Origin: Synergistaceae bacterium
Lineage (GTDB): Bacteria > Synergistota > Synergistia > Synergistales > Synergistaceae
DNA: 48,792 nucleotides
Assembly: GCA_031289775.1 (NCBI GenBank)
Contig: JAITOY010000072.1
Coordinates: forward strand, 1 to 48,792
Direction: 5' to 3'
Shown here: positions 33,503 to 42,752 of the stretch, one piece after another
Position numbering within the stretch: position 1 is the stretch's first letter
How the letters are laid out: every line of letters starts with the position of its first letter
Notes under the pieces: generated by a model
Seen by the model: the letters and a program-made list of their open reading frames with translations, nothing else
Told to the model about the DNA's origin: nothing
Databases searched by the model: none
Program-made: the position numbers and the translations under genes

Positions 33503-33986
33503 CTATGGGCGCGACAAACGAAGTCGTTGGGATCGAATCCCATGGGAATAGTATCCAGGTGTCCTGACCGACCTCCGTTATGAAAGTGTCGACGATCGGG
33601 CGCCCTTCAGGTTTTGCGTACACCGTCGCGAAGTGGATCTCGGGGAACATATCCCTGACGACGCTGGCGGTTCTGCCGGTGTCCACGAGGTCGTCTATGA
33701 TGAGCCACGTCGGCCCCATATTCGCGAGATCCGGGCGTTTCAGGATGCTCAGGCTGTCGCTCTGGTTTCTGATTGTGTAGCTGGATATACATACCGTGTC
33801 TACGACCCTTATGTTCAGCTCCCTGGCTATGATAGCGGCCGGGACGAGCCCGCCTCTCGCTATAGCGATTATCTTCGACCAGTCTTTCCGGATGTCGAGC
33901 AGCTTCCAGGCAAGCGCTCGGCAATCGTTCTGGAGCTGCTCCCATGAAATGGAAATTGTTTTGTGGTAGCGCGCGGTCGTATCCAT
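33489..33986 (-). CDS. gpt: Xanthine-guanine phosphoribosyltransferase (Gpt-like)
   Basis: The enzyme salvages guanine and xanthine with PRPP. The 165-residue product follows the E. coli Gpt pattern: ISWEQLQNDCRALAWKLL, IIAIARGGLVPAAIIARELNIR, VDTVCISSY, the PRPP loop LIIDDLVDTGRTA, TVYAKPEGRPIVDTFI and QDTWILFPWD. ATG 33986 with a loose GAGGGGACAG upstream. It precedes rubrerythrin by 69 bp, which has its own promoter. Confidence 0.9.
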   Translation of the reverse strand: MDTTARYHKTISISWEQLQNDCRALAWKLLDIRKDWSKIIAIARGGLVPAAIIARELNIRVVDTVCISSYTIRNQSDSLSILKRPDLANMGPTWLIIDDLVDTGRTASVVRDMFPEIHFATVYAKPEGRPIVDTFITEVGQDTWILFPWDSIPTTSFVAPIVDMI

Positions 33987-34048
33987 GCCTCACTGTCCCC
34001 TCTTCGCTTCGCGATCTCCGGAAATCCATTTTTCACATAAAACGAATC

Positions 34049-34066
34049 CTCAGACTCAGACTCAGA
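34049..34066. repeat. Triple CTCAGA tandem repeat upstream of gpt
   Basis: CTCAGA is repeated three times without change in the leader of gpt, about 65 bp before its start. The rest of the 250-bp gap between gpt and the kinase gene shows no further clear signal. Confidence 0.5.
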
Positions 34067-34236
34067 CAATATTTTACCAGTTATTCCGCGCTGAGAACAG
34101 CCCCGGGAGTACCCGCAATTCTATTCTCCGCCGCAACCTTGCCTTATGAGCGCCAGTGAGTTAGAATTCAAAAGAACAATTCGATATATGAAGCTATGCG
34201 TATCTGCGTTTATAGCTGCTATGAGCCTGCAGAAGT

Positions 34237-36390
34237 GTGGAGGGAAATACGACGTTAAACCAGCCCGTTAGAAACGACGAAGAGGACTCCCCGGCATCTG
34301 CGGAGTTGCTTCGCGCCCAAGTGGAAGAACTTGTCAAGGAAAACACGAAACTCGCCAGACAGGTAAGACGCCTGAACGACACCATCGAGAGGGACAAGAC
34401 TGTCGCGTCTCTCGCCGCAAACCTTGGCGGGCTGAGATCCGCCGAGCAGTTCAAGCAGGAGAAGTACATGAAGCTTCTTCTCGAAAACAGCCCCGACATG
34501 ATAATACTGTTCGACCAGGAGGGACGTTTCGTTTACTGTACAAACGCATTTCTCGAAAAAGCACACATCCAGAGCTTCGGCAAAATAAACGGGAGACACT
34601 TCAAAGACACGTTCACGACGTTTTCGAGCCTGGAGTGGGCCGACAAACTAGAGGAGATGTTCCGGCAGGCCATGCTGGAGAAGACAAGCCTCGAATTCAT
34701 GGAAAAGACCGATATAGGAAGAACCGGCAAGGCCCGCGACTACACGATACACTTTACCCCGATGGTGAACGAGGGAGGAAACGTCGAGGGAGCGATGCTG
34801 CTTTTTCACGACATAACAGACGTCAAGGGCGCCAAGGAGACCGCGGAGCGCGCAAATAGCGCAAAATCCAGCTTTCTCGCCAACATGTCGCACGAGATGA
34901 GGACGCCGATGAACGCGATCATCGGCATGACGAACATAGCGCGGGGCGCCTCGGACGTGGGAAAAAAGGACTACTGCCTCTCGAAGATAGACGACGCGTC
35001 CACTCACCTGCTCGGGGTAATAAACGACATACTCGACATGTCGAAGATAGAGGCAAGCAAATTCGAACTCTCCTTCACCGAGTTCAACTTCGAAAAAATG
35101 CTCATGAAGGTCGTGAACGTCGTCAACTTCCGCATCGCCGAGAAAAAACAGGTTTTCGGCGTCAGGGTGGACGCCGAAATTCCGCAAACCGTCGTCGCGG
35201 ACGAGCAAAGGCTGAGCCAGGTCATCACAAATCTCCTCTCTAACGCGGTGAAGTTCACGCCGGAGGAGGGATCCATCAAACTCGACGCCAGCAAGGATGA
35301 CGAAAGCGACGGCATCTGCACGATACGAGTGGCGGTTCGGGACAACGGCATAGGCATAATTCAGGAACAGCAGGAGAAACTTTTCCGCTCGTTCGAACAG
35401 GCGGACGCCGGCATTTCGCGAAAGTTCGGGGGAACCGGGCTCGGCCTAGCCATATCGAAACGAATAGTGGAGATGATGGGCGGCAAAATATGGGTCGAGT
35501 CGACCCCGGGCCAAGGATCGACGTTTGTCTTCACCATACGCGCGCTCAGGGGCGAAAGTGACAGACACAGGAGCATGTTGGGCCTCGGCGTCAACTGGAA
35601 CAACATGAGGGTGCTGCTCGTTGACGACGCGTCGGACGTGAGAGAGTACTTCAAGGAGATAGCGCACAGGCTGCGCCTGAAATGCGATATCGCGAAGGAC
35701 GGTGAGGACGCCTGCCGGATTATCGAGGAGAACGGCTCTTACGACGTGTATTTCGTCGACTGGAAGATGCCTGGCATGAACGGCATAGAGCTCTCGAAAC
35801 GAATAAACGCCTATGGCGGAAGCAAATCCGTCGTGATACTGATATCCGCGAGCGAGTGGAACGCCATAGAGAGCGAGGCTAACGAGGCGGGGATACACAG
35901 GTTCATGCAGAAACCTCTCTTCACTCTGGCAGTGGCCGACTGCATAAACGAATGTCTGGGGCTCGACTCGCGGGACGAAGAGGCGGTGGAGAACGACGAC
36001 GCCGCTTGCTTTGCCGGACGCCGGATAATACTCGCCGAGGACATAGAGATAAACCGCGAGATAGTGCTCGAGCTGCTGCAGCCGACCGAGATAGAGATAG
36101 AGTGCGCGGAGTCCGGCATCGAAGCGCTCGAAAAGTTCGAGGCGGCGCCGGAGAAGTACGACATGATATTCATGGACATTCACATGCCTGTGATGGACGG
36201 ATACGAGGCGACGAGGCGCATAAGGGAGCTTGACTGCCCGCGCGCCAGGACAATACCCATAGTCGCCATGACGGCCAACGTCTTTCGGGAGGACGTCGAG
36301 AGATGTTTGGCCTCCGGCATGAACGACCACGTCGGAAAGCCGCTCGACCTTTCCGACGTCATGAATAAACTGCGCAAGTACATGAAGTGA
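34237..36390 (+). CDS. Soluble hybrid sensor histidine kinase with two receiver domains
   Basis: The 717-residue protein has no membrane segment. Order: a coiled coil (~22-60), a PAS domain (~75-195, [20 protein letters not shown]), a HisKA domain with the phospho-acceptor His219 in [17 protein letters not shown], and a HATPase domain ([34 protein letters not shown]). Then come receiver 1 ([15 protein letters not shown], Asp508 in YFVDWKMPG) and receiver 2 ([13 protein letters not shown], Asp647 in [14 protein letters not shown]), ending at the C-terminus without an output or Hpt domain. The start is uncertain: GTG 34237 has no good upstream site, while GGAGGG follows it. It is 6 bp before trmB, likely co-transcribed. 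The input signal is unknown. Confidence 0.93.
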   Translation: MEGNTTLNQPVRNDEEDSPASAELLRAQVEELVKENTKLARQVRRLNDTIERDKTVASLAANLGGLRSAEQFKQEKYMKLLLENSPDMIILFDQEGRFVYCTNAFLEKAHIQSFGKINGRHFKDTFTTFSSLEWADKLEEMFRQAMLEKTSLEFMEKTDIGRTGKARDYTIHFTPMVNEGGNVEGAMLLFHDITDVKGAKETAERANSAKSSFLANMSHEMRTPMNAIIGMTNIARGASDVGKKDYCLSKIDDASTHLLGVINDILDMSKIEASKFELSFTEFNFEKMLMKVVNVVNFRIAEKKQVFGVRVDAEIPQTVVADEQRLSQVITNLLSNAVKFTPEEGSIKLDASKDDESDGICTIRVAVRDNGIGIIQEQQEKLFRSFEQADAGISRKFGGTGLGLAISKRIVEMMGGKIWVESTPGQGSTFVFTIRALRGESDRHRSMLGLGVNWNNMRVLLVDDASDVREYFKEIAHRLRLKCDIAKDGEDACRIIEENGSYDVYFVDWKMPGMNGIELSKRINAYGGSKSVVILISASEWNAIESEANEAGIHRFMQKPLFTLAVADCINECLGLDSRDEEAVENDDAACFAGRRIILAEDIEINREIVLELLQPTEIEIECAESGIEALEKFEAAPEKYDMIFMDIHMPVMDGYEATRRIRELDCPRARTIPIVAMTANVFREDVERCLASGMNDHVGKPLDLSDVMNKLRKYMK

Positions 36391-36396
36391 GGCCCA

Positions 36397-37341
36397 ATGT
36401 ACTGGAACTTCACTGACATCTTGAAACGTCCGGGCGCCGCGCCGTTTTCACGCGACGACGGCGCGATGCGGGTCGAGATAGGTTTCGGAAACGGCGAGTT
36501 CCTGGAGCGCTTGGCGCGCTCGGGAAAAGACACGCTCGCGATAGGCATAGAGGTGTCGCGGTGGTGCGTGGCCAAGGCCGCGAGGCGGGCTTTGGCCGGC
36601 GGCCTTGAAAACCTTCGCCTGCTGTTGGGCGACGCGCGTTTTCTCCTAAAATACGCTTTCGAGCCCTCCTGTGTGAGTGAGGTCTATATGAATTTCCCCT
36701 GCCCCTGGCCAAAGAGACGGCACTCGTCGCGAAGGGTGGCCTCCCATGAGTTTGCGAGGAGCGTCCACTCGTCGCTGGAATCGGGCGGCGCTTTCACGCT
36801 CGCGACCGACGTCGAGTGGTACGCGAATGAGACGAGGGACGTTTTCGCCTCGGACGAATATTTCGAGACCGGCCCTGTGAGACTCGCCACGGAGCGAGCC
36901 TGCCTGACTAAATATGAGAGAAAGTGGCGGGAGATGGGACGGGAGACGTTCCTGCTCTCCGTCATGAAGATAAAGGAACGCCCGGCCACGAACATGGAGG
37001 AGGATGCTGGGATGACTGGAAAAATCGCTCTCCTCGGCGAGCGGCATGAACCGGCCGGAGCTGACGAGCTTCGTGAAAAGCTGTCGCCCCTCGTCGGCGA
37101 GACCGTCAAGGTCGGGGATTATATGATAGTTTTCCGCGAGCTGTTTTTCTCCGAGGATGGCGCCGCGCTTCTTTCGGTGATATCAGTGGACGAGGGCTTC
37201 GAACAGCACTTTTTCGTCAGGGCGACCCCGTCGGAACGCGGATACAGGGGCAAAATCGACCCAACGGGCTGCCCGTACAAAACCCCGGGCGTCCGCGCCG
37301 CGCTCCGCTGCATATCCAAAACGGCTGGCGTGGTCTTTTAA
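36397..37341 (+). CDS. trmB: tRNA (guanine46-N7)-methyltransferase TrmB, long form with altered PDPW motif
   Basis: TrmB puts m7G at position 46 of tRNA. Residues 1-~200 are the enzyme: VEIGFGNGEFLERLA (SAM loop), IGIEVSRWCVAKA, LLGDARFLL, MNFPCPWPKRRHSSRRV and ATDVEWYANE. In most TrmB the motif is N-F-P-D-P-W-P-K; here position 102 is Cys in place of the Asp thought to be catalytic. Residues ~205-314 form an extra C-terminal domain (LREKLSPLVGETVKVGDYMIV, then RGYRGKIDPTGCPYKTPGVRAAL) beyond the usual ~215-240 residues; long C-terminal regions are known in some thermophile TrmB. ATG follows GTGAGG, 6 bp after the kinase stop. It could act on tRNA in an altered way. Confidence 0.87.
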   Translation: MYWNFTDILKRPGAAPFSRDDGAMRVEIGFGNGEFLERLARSGKDTLAIGIEVSRWCVAKAARRALAGGLENLRLLLGDARFLLKYAFEPSCVSEVYMNFPCPWPKRRHSSRRVASHEFARSVHSSLESGGAFTLATDVEWYANETRDVFASDEYFETGPVRLATERACLTKYERKWREMGRETFLLSVMKIKERPATNMEEDAGMTGKIALLGERHEPAGADELREKLSPLVGETVKVGDYMIVFRELFFSEDGAALLSVISVDEGFEQHFFVRATPSERGYRGKIDPTGCPYKTPGVRAALRCISKTAGVVF

Positions 37342-37358
37342 GGGGAAAAATATACCGC

Positions 37359-38594
37359 TCACTTTTCTGGCCGCCTGGCGCGCTTGAAAACAGCTCCCAC
37401 TGCCATGCTGGCTGCGACGAGGAGGGGCGAGAGGGCCACGAAGGACAGCGCGGTTTCCAGGCCGATGATGTCGCCGAGTTTCCCTATCGGAGAGGCCATG
37501 ATATTCGCTAGGCCCCACGGGACGCCCATCACGAGGGAGCTGGCGGTGCTGCGGGATTCCGGGACAAATTCCTGCGCCATCGCTATCGTCACGGGGGCGG
37601 TCGACGCGATGCAAGCGCCGCCAAGTACAAACAGGACTACCGAGAACATGCCGCTCAATTTGACGGCCGGAAATAAAAAAATCGGGGCGAGTATCATCAT
37701 TATCAGTATCACTCGCCTCTTGCCGAAGATATCGGCCATCCTGCCCCCGACCAGCGTGGAGAACGAACCGGCCAATGTGAAGGCGAAAAGCACTGCGCCG
37801 CCGAGTTCGATGCCGCCACCCCGCCCGGTCACGAGAAGCGGCAGGAACACGCGAATGCCCTGCGACGTCGTGTCCCTTATCAGCGCAATGAGCGTGATCG
37901 GCAGGCATATCATAAACACCCTGAAAAACCTGCCCGACGTGGTCTCTCCTTTGTGGGCCGATGCGGACGCGCTCTCAGTCCTGCCTTTATCGACGTAACC
38001 GGACGGAACCGCCCGTCTCGCGACGAGCGCCACGACAAGCACAAAAAGGATCGCGAAAGGCATGCGCGACGGGCCGAGCGCGCCAAGCAAAAAAATTCCG
38101 TAAAGCGGACTCAGCGCGGCGCCGAGGTTGCCGGCCGCCGCGAAAATCGCCAAGCTCAGGCCGAGGTTTTTATTCCCCCCGAAAAGCCCTGCGAGACCGT
38201 GCCCCTGCGGATGAAAACTCGCCGTCCCAAACCCCATGACGCTTACGAAAAGCAGAGCGACTCGGAATGACGGCGCTACAGGCAGAAGGCAAGCGCCCGT
38301 TGCCGTCAAAAATGGCGCCAAAAGCGCGAGCGACGGTCTGTTCAGCCTGTCGGCGAAGTGTCCGGCAAACGGCTGGACGACTAGGTTAAACACGCCGAAC
38401 AGCGTACTGAGGAACCCAGCTTCGGCCAGGGTGAGGCCGAGACGGCTTACCATTTCCGGCAAAAACGTCGGCAGCATCGTGGGATGAAGATCGTTTATGA
38501 AGTGCATGGCGCTCACCGCAGCTAGCGCCCCCATACCATACGCTGAACCGAAACGCTGCCCCGGCGTCTCCGATATTTCGGCTGTTTTGGGCAC
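37359..38594 (-). CDS. MFS transporter, Fsr (fosmidomycin resistance)-like
   Basis: The 411-residue carrier has twelve membrane segments in two halves with a hydrophilic central loop (~205-230, KGRTESASASAHKGE). The N-half shows the Fsr-type signature: MHFINDLHPTMLPTFLPEMV, AGFLSTLFGVFNLVVQPFAGHFADR, and FHPQGHGLAGLFGG (FHP in helix 4-5 loop). Fsr exports fosmidomycin in E. coli; many homologues have other substrates, so drug export is only a possibility. The start is GTG 38594 with GGAGGG 7 nt upstream. It is convergent with trmB, 17 bp apart, with no clear terminator. Confidence 0.85.
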   Translation of the reverse strand: MPKTAEISETPGQRFGSAYGMGALAAVSAMHFINDLHPTMLPTFLPEMVSRLGLTLAEAGFLSTLFGVFNLVVQPFAGHFADRLNRPSLALLAPFLTATGACLLPVAPSFRVALLFVSVMGFGTASFHPQGHGLAGLFGGNKNLGLSLAIFAAAGNLGAALSPLYGIFLLGALGPSRMPFAILFVLVVALVARRAVPSGYVDKGRTESASASAHKGETTSGRFFRVFMICLPITLIALIRDTTSQGIRVFLPLLVTGRGGGIELGGAVLFAFTLAGSFSTLVGGRMADIFGKRRVILIMMILAPIFLFPAVKLSGMFSVVLFVLGGACIASTAPVTIAMAQEFVPESRSTASSLVMGVPWGLANIMASPIGKLGDIIGLETALSFVALSPLLVAASMAVGAVFKRARRPEK

Positions 38595-38645
38595 TGCTTT
38601 TCCCTCCGATAATGGACGGCAAAACCGAAAAAAATTTTGCGCCCC

Positions 38646-38673
38646 TTCGTTTTTTCAAGCTTAATTGTATAAT
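38646..38673 (+). promoter_or_regulatory. Promoter of rsmD-coaD
   Basis: A perfect TATAAT (38668-38673) lies 30 nt before the rsmD ATG. The -35 is weak (TTCGTT, 16 bp upstream). Confidence 0.55.
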
Positions 38674-38703
38674 CATATCAAGAAATTGTCACGGGAGCGT
38701 AAA

Positions 38704-39237
38704 ATGCGCAAAACATGCAAAGAGGTTCGCCCGACGACCGGCATGGTCTCCGGGGCGCTGTTCAACATTCTGTCGGCCGCTGGCTATATGGACGGCGCGC
38801 GGTTCCTCGACCTCTTCTCCGGAACTGGCGAGATCGCGTTGTCCGCGTTGAAGCGCGGGGCTTATTACGTGATGGCAATCGAGTCCGAGCGCGACCGCGC
38901 TCGGTGCATATCGGACAGGCTTGCCGGCTTTGGGGAGGCGGCAGTCTGTTTGCGCGCCGACGTACGCCGCGCCCTGCCGAAACTGGCGCGGGACGGCGCC
39001 GCCTTCGACGTGATCTTCGCCGACCCGCCATATGGCATGGGGTGGGGAAAGACGCTTCCACCGATGATAGCGGAGCACTCCGCCATACTTTCGCCAGGCG
39101 GAGTGTTTGTCCTGGAGCGAGCCGTCCGCGACGAGACCTCCGACGCCGAGAGCGGAGATGTCTTCCTGCCGCGCGAGGACAGGCCGTACGGCGGGACGGC
39201 GCTTTCGATATACAGAAAAAAGGGGTGTGGGCTTTGA
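38704..39237 (+). CDS. rsmD: 16S rRNA (guanine966-N2)-methyltransferase RsmD
   Basis: RsmD methylates G966 of 16S rRNA. The 177-residue product has EVRPTTGMVSGALFNILS, FLDLFSGTGEIALSALKRGA (SAM loop), IESERDRARCI and the catalytic VIFADPPYGMGW (D-P-P-Y). It begins at RPTTG after only seven residues, so the usual N-terminal G-x-x-K-G-R strand is missing: a short form. The start at ATG 38704 is supported by GGGAG 7 nt upstream and by TATAAT 30 nt before it. It overlaps coaD by 4 nt. Confidence 0.9.
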   Translation: MRKTCKEVRPTTGMVSGALFNILSAAGYMDGARFLDLFSGTGEIALSALKRGAYYVMAIESERDRARCISDRLAGFGEAAVCLRADVRRALPKLARDGAAFDVIFADPPYGMGWGKTLPPMIAEHSAILSPGGVFVLERAVRDETSDAESGDVFLPREDRPYGGTALSIYRKKGCGL

Positions 39238-39725
39238 GTAAAGCTGTATATCCAGGGTCGTTCGACCCGTTCACGAACGGTCATCTCGACATAACGGAGC
39301 GCGGGGCCCGCATCTTCGACGAGCTTATCGTAGCGGTTCTCGTGAACTCCGAGAAGCAGGCCATGTTCAGCGTCGAAGAGCGCAGGATGATGTCCAGCGA
39401 GGCGACTGTGCACCTGCCAAACGTGAAGGTCATGTCCTTCGACGGGCTTCTCGTGGACTTCATGCGACGCGAGCGCAGCCGCGTGATATTGCGCGGTCTG
39501 CGGGCGCTATCCGACTTCGAGTACGAGTTCCAGCTCGCGCAGATGAACAGGCAGCTCGCGCCTGAGACGGAGACGTTTTTTATGGTGACGGACGCGAAGT
39601 TCTCCTATCTGTCGAGCAGAAGCGTAAAAGAGGTCTTCAAATTTGGAGGCGCAATCCAAGAGTTCGTCCCCCCGGGCGTCTTCAGAAGGATGCGCGAGCG
39701 CATCCCGCCAAGGGCCATGGAGTGA
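39234..39725 (+). CDS. coaD: Phosphopantetheine adenylyltransferase (CoaD)
   Basis: CoaD makes dephospho-CoA from 4'-phosphopantetheine and ATP. The 163-residue product has AVYPGSFDPFTNGHLDI (T-x-G-H), RGLRALSDFEYEFQLAQMN and the ATP-binding YLSSRSVKEV. The start is a TTG at 39234 overlapping the rsmD stop as TTGA, with GGGGTG upstream. The pair rsmD-coaD is conserved in many bacteria. Confidence 0.95.
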   Translation: MSKAVYPGSFDPFTNGHLDITERGARIFDELIVAVLVNSEKQAMFSVEERRMMSSEATVHLPNVKVMSFDGLLVDFMRRERSRVILRGLRALSDFEYEFQLAQMNRQLAPETETFFMVTDAKFSYLSSRSVKEVFKFGGAIQEFVPPGVFRRMRERIPPRAME

Positions 39726-39752
39726 CGGACATACCGCTGCTCGTTCTGCCTG

Positions 39753-39998
39753 TTATTGCTGTCTTATCAGTTCCTCCATCATCTTCTGGCGCTCCTTGTC
39801 CTCTGAGGCAAGCTCGAGCGCCTTGTTGATCGGAGCTGTCATGTTACCGGCCGGCAAGGGGGCGCCGCCGGCCGGAGCGACGCCAGTTGTTTCCTGGACG
39901 CCCTGCGAGCCGCCGGTCGCAACCACGAGGTATTGCGCGCTGAACCACCCTACTATGAGCAGGGATATTACAAGCCCTATCATCGAAAAGGCTCTCAA
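39753..39998 (-). CDS. Small single-pass membrane protein of unknown function
   Basis: An 81-residue protein with one N-terminal membrane segment (FSMIGLVISLLIVGWFSAQYL), a Gly/Ala/Pro-rich stretch (APAGGAPLPAG) and a charged C-terminal helix (INKALELASEDKERQKMMEELIRQ). The start is TTG 39998 with GGGGAG about 10 nt upstream; ATG 39983 is less well placed. It is 33 bp downstream of the butyrate-kinase-like gene and may share its transcript. The family was not recognised. Confidence 0.65.
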   Translation of the reverse strand: MRAFSMIGLVISLLIVGWFSAQYLVVATGGSQGVQETTGVAPAGGAPLPAGNMTAPINKALELASEDKERQKMMEELIRQQ

Positions 39999-40031
39999 AA
40001 AACAACAGCTCCCCTCATAAAAGTATATTGA

Positions 40032-41099
40032 CTACCCATAAGTCTTTGCGTTCTCCGCTCCGAGCATAACGCGAATAGCGCCCTCCACGAGAGCAAGCAT
40101 ATCGTCCTCGCCCGGGTAGGCCACTACCGGGCTTATCCAATTCACCCTCTGGCTGATCTGCGTGCAGAAAAATTCGCTTATGACAATCCTGCCTGTGAGT
40201 ATGATCGAATCCACCTTGCCCCTCAGAACCGCCGCGCAAGCGCCCACCTGCTTCGTGATGCCGTGTAAGAAAGCCTCGAAGCACAGGGCTGCCTTTCTAT
40301 CGCCGGCCAGGATTCGCGCGGCTATCTCGTCCATGTCCTCCGTCCCAAGATGGGCTGAGAGACCGCCGGCCCAAAGGGCGCGAGTCCTCAACTCCTCGTG
40401 GGTGAACCTGCCTGAGAAACAGAGATCGATGAGGCCTACTGGCGGCACGTCTCCGCACTGGCGCATCGACATGGCGCCGCTCGCGGCGCTGATGTCGTTC
40501 ACCTCCGCCACCCTGCCGCCGGAGTGCGCCCCGACGGACACCGTGTCGTCGATGTGGCAGACTATGAAGTTGCAGTCCGCGATCTTTTTCCCGAGGTTGA
40601 CTGCCTCCCGTTGCGCGACAGCCCTCTGGTTCAGCGCGTGAAATATGGACCAGCGGCTGACCTCCGGCATACCGGTCATGTGAGCCGACTCGGCCATGTC
40701 GTCCACAGACGGCGGATCAACAACATACGCGTAGCGCGAGCCGGCCATGTTCGCGAGGCGCATGGCGAGCGGGGCGCCCAGATTGGAGGGCAACTCGCCG
40801 TACTTGGCGCTGGCGAGATCCTGGAGCATATTCACGTTTATCAGGTACGTGCCGCCCTCTAGCGGGTGCAGCAACCCGCCTGTCGCCACGAAAGCCTGTA
40901 TGTTGTTCAGCCTCTCCCCTTTTGAGTCGAGAAGTCCCTTCAATCTACCGGCGCGAAATTCCTCCTGAGACATTATACTGGTGAACGTATTCAGTTCCGA
41001 CGCGTCATAGTACTGCGCGTCAACCCACTGGGGGGAGTAATTTTCGTACAGCGCGACCTTTGTAGAGTCCGCGGTCGGGCTTATAGCGAGAATTCTCAC
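40032..41099 (-). CDS. Divergent butyrate kinase-family protein
   Basis: Butyrate kinase converts butyryl-phosphate and ADP to butyrate and ATP. The 355 residues keep the family frame: TYLINVNMLQDLASA, PSNLGAPLAMRLA, YVVDPPSVDDM, WSIFHALNQRAVAQREA, VSVGAHSGGRVAEVND, LIDLCFSGRFTHEEL and GGLSAHLGTEDM. Several normally invariant motifs are changed: N-terminal N-P-G-S-T-S-T-K reads SPTADSTK; G-R-G-G-L reads ATGGLL; A-H-L-G-G-G-I-S-V reads CHIDDTVSV (from Cys181); and the S-P-E-R-S-G motif reads SMRQCG. No phosphotransbutyrylase gene is adjacent. It may act on another acyl phosphate or be inactive. GTG start at 41099 with GGAGGTG. Confidence 0.85.
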   Translation of the reverse strand: MRILAISPTADSTKVALYENYSPQWVDAQYYDASELNTFTSIMSQEEFRAGRLKGLLDSKGERLNNIQAFVATGGLLHPLEGGTYLINVNMLQDLASAKYGELPSNLGAPLAMRLANMAGSRYAYVVDPPSVDDMAESAHMTGMPEVSRWSIFHALNQRAVAQREAVNLGKKIADCNFIVCHIDDTVSVGAHSGGRVAEVNDISAASGAMSMRQCGDVPPVGLIDLCFSGRFTHEELRTRALWAGGLSAHLGTEDMDEIAARILAGDRKAALCFEAFLHGITKQVGACAAVLRGKVDSIILTGRIVISEFFCTQISQRVNWISPVVAYPGEDDMLALVEGAIRVMLGAENAKTYG

Positions 41100-41220
41100 G
41101 GCTTTTCACCTCCATTGGAGTCAGATTTGTGAAAAATCCGACCCTTTCTTCAGATAGAATACACAAACATCCGCGTCTTGGCTAGACGTGGAATGAGAAA
41201 ATCGAGGGGCGACAAAGACA

Positions 41221-42303
41221 ATGTTTAAAGGGGTCATGGGGCTTATTATAATCTGTTGCGTTGGGACGTCAGGTTTTTGGGTCTTTAAAAAACTCGGGCT
41301 TCCTATGGCGGCCATGTTGGGGTCGCTCGCCGCCACTAGTTTGCTGGCGCTTTCAGGGCACTTTCCGGAGGCGCCGATGATGGACGGGCTCTCGGCTATA
41401 TGCAAAATAGCCATCGGGGTGATGATGGGCCGACGCATAAACCGGGAGACAGCCTCGCTCCTTCGTAAAATGCTCGTGCCCGCGACATTGGTCTCCGTCT
41501 GGATGCTGGGACTGTCGGTGATAAGCGGGTACCTGATGGCGCTCCTCTCGGGCGTCGAACTCCATATAGCGCTCATTGGGTCTGCGGCCGGCGGATTGAG
41601 CGAGATGGCAATTTTCGCGCTTTCGATGAATTACGATGCGGCGACGGTCACGATTATAGGCGTTGGGCGCTTGGCAGCCGTCATGGCGTCTATTCCGTGG
41701 CTCGCCGAAAAATTCAGCGGCAAGCGAACCTGGAAGAGACTCGCCGACGACGGCGGCGGGCCCGCCGAAACATCGGCGACGGCGCCTAAAAAACAGCTCT
41801 CAATGTCGCGAGGCGAGACGCTTCTTCTGGCCGCATTCTCCGTCGCTGGAGGCGCGCTCCTCGATAAACTGGGCACGCCCGCCGGGCTGATGCTCGGGGC
41901 GCTAGTGGCGTCAGGGACTGCCGCCATTCTGCTAGACAAGACATTTTCGTTTCACCCATACATCATGACCGCAGCGCAAATCGGGATAGGCTTGACGATC
42001 GGTAGTCAATTCGGACAGAATCAGATAATGTACCTCACGAGCCCGAGGTTCGTCGCTTCGCTCGCCGTATGCAGCTCCTTTATGATTCTGGCGACGCTTC
42101 TGCTCGCTTTCGTGATGCGAAAACTCACAGGTTTCTCGTTCCTGACATGCCTGCTTTCGACGTCGGCCGGAGGGTTGAGCCAGGTCGTGCTCATGGCGGA
42201 GGAGATGGACGTCGACCCGCTCGTCGTCGGCATCCTGCACCTCGCGAGGTACTTCTCGATAGTCGCCTGTATGCCGTTTTTGATAACATGGATCGTGGAA
42301 TAA
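41221..42303 (+). CDS. AbrB-family integral membrane protein
   Basis: This 360-residue protein belongs to the AbrB membrane family (PF05145), not to the DNA-binding AbrB. It has two repeats of about 150 residues with the hallmark G-S-A-A-G-G-L-S-E-M (GSAAGGLSEMAIFAL) in the first and T-S-A-G-G-L-S-Q-V-V-L-M-A in the second. About ten membrane segments and a short hydrophilic centre (~165-195, GKRTWKRLADDGGGP) are seen. Members have been linked to regulation or transport but the substrate is unclear. ATG after GAGGGGCG. It is followed by a bidirectional terminator shared with hup. Confidence 0.85.
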   Translation: MFKGVMGLIIICCVGTSGFWVFKKLGLPMAAMLGSLAATSLLALSGHFPEAPMMDGLSAICKIAIGVMMGRRINRETASLLRKMLVPATLVSVWMLGLSVISGYLMALLSGVELHIALIGSAAGGLSEMAIFALSMNYDAATVTIIGVGRLAAVMASIPWLAEKFSGKRTWKRLADDGGGPAETSATAPKKQLSMSRGETLLLAAFSVAGGALLDKLGTPAGLMLGALVASGTAAILLDKTFSFHPYIMTAAQIGIGLTIGSQFGQNQIMYLTSPRFVASLAVCSSFMILATLLLAFVMRKLTGFSFLTCLLSTSAGGLSQVVLMAEEMDVDPLVVGILHLARYFSIVACMPFLITWIVE

Positions 42304-42304
42304 A

Positions 42305-42341
42305 AAAAAGCGACTACCTTATGGACGGTAATCGCCTTTAA
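42305..42341. terminator. Bidirectional terminator between the AbrB-family gene and hup
   Basis: AAAGCGA-TACC pairs with GGTA-TCGC-TTT with one mismatch and one bulge around an 8-nt loop. On the minus strand it is followed by eight T residues, on the plus strand by TTTAATTT. Confidence 0.8.
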
Positions 42342-42368
42342 TTTCGCCTGCCTCTTAAATCAAGGCGG

Positions 42369-42662
42369 TCATTTCTTTTTTCCGGCGTTGACGGCGTCCT
42401 TCAGCGCCTTGCCAGCCCTGAATACCGGAACTTTCTTCGCCGGAATGTTGATCTCTTCCTTCGGGTTCTGTGGGTTGCGCCCTTTGCGCGCCGCACGATG
42501 CTGCACTTCAAAGGTGCCGAAACCCACCGCCTGGATCTTCTCACCCTTCGCGAGAATTCCCTGAATCGCCGCAAAAACCGCGTCAACTACCTCCGCAGCC
42601 TTCTTTTTTGTCAGTCCCTCTACAGACGATGCCACTTCATTTGCTAATTCCGCTTTTGTCAC
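42369..42662 (-). CDS. hup: DNA-binding protein HU
   Basis: HU is a small basic nucleoid protein. The 97-residue product has [27 protein letters not shown], the core [24 protein letters not shown] (the DNA-contacting arm) and a Lys-rich end. A GTG start (42662) has GGAGGTGG 8 nt upstream. It has its own near-consensus promoter and a GACCC/GGGTC hairpin (42688-42702) in the leader just before the ribosome binding site. Confidence 0.97.
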   Translation of the reverse strand: MTKAELANEVASSVEGLTKKKAAEVVDAVFAAIQGILAKGEKIQAVGFGTFEVQHRAARKGRNPQNPKEEINIPAKKVPVFRAGKALKDAVNAGKKK

Positions 42663-42752
42663 TCTCTACCACCTCCAATTATTTTATGACCCCAGCAGGG
42701 TCAGAACCTGTGCTTTCTCATCTCCGAGCGCGTCAACCCCGCATCGTGGTTA

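Noticed and set aside
38715-39233. A frame joining an Arg-rich N-terminus to CoaD as one protein
   Set aside because: The upstream part is rsmD read in another frame. rsmD has all its motifs and coaD has its own TTG start.
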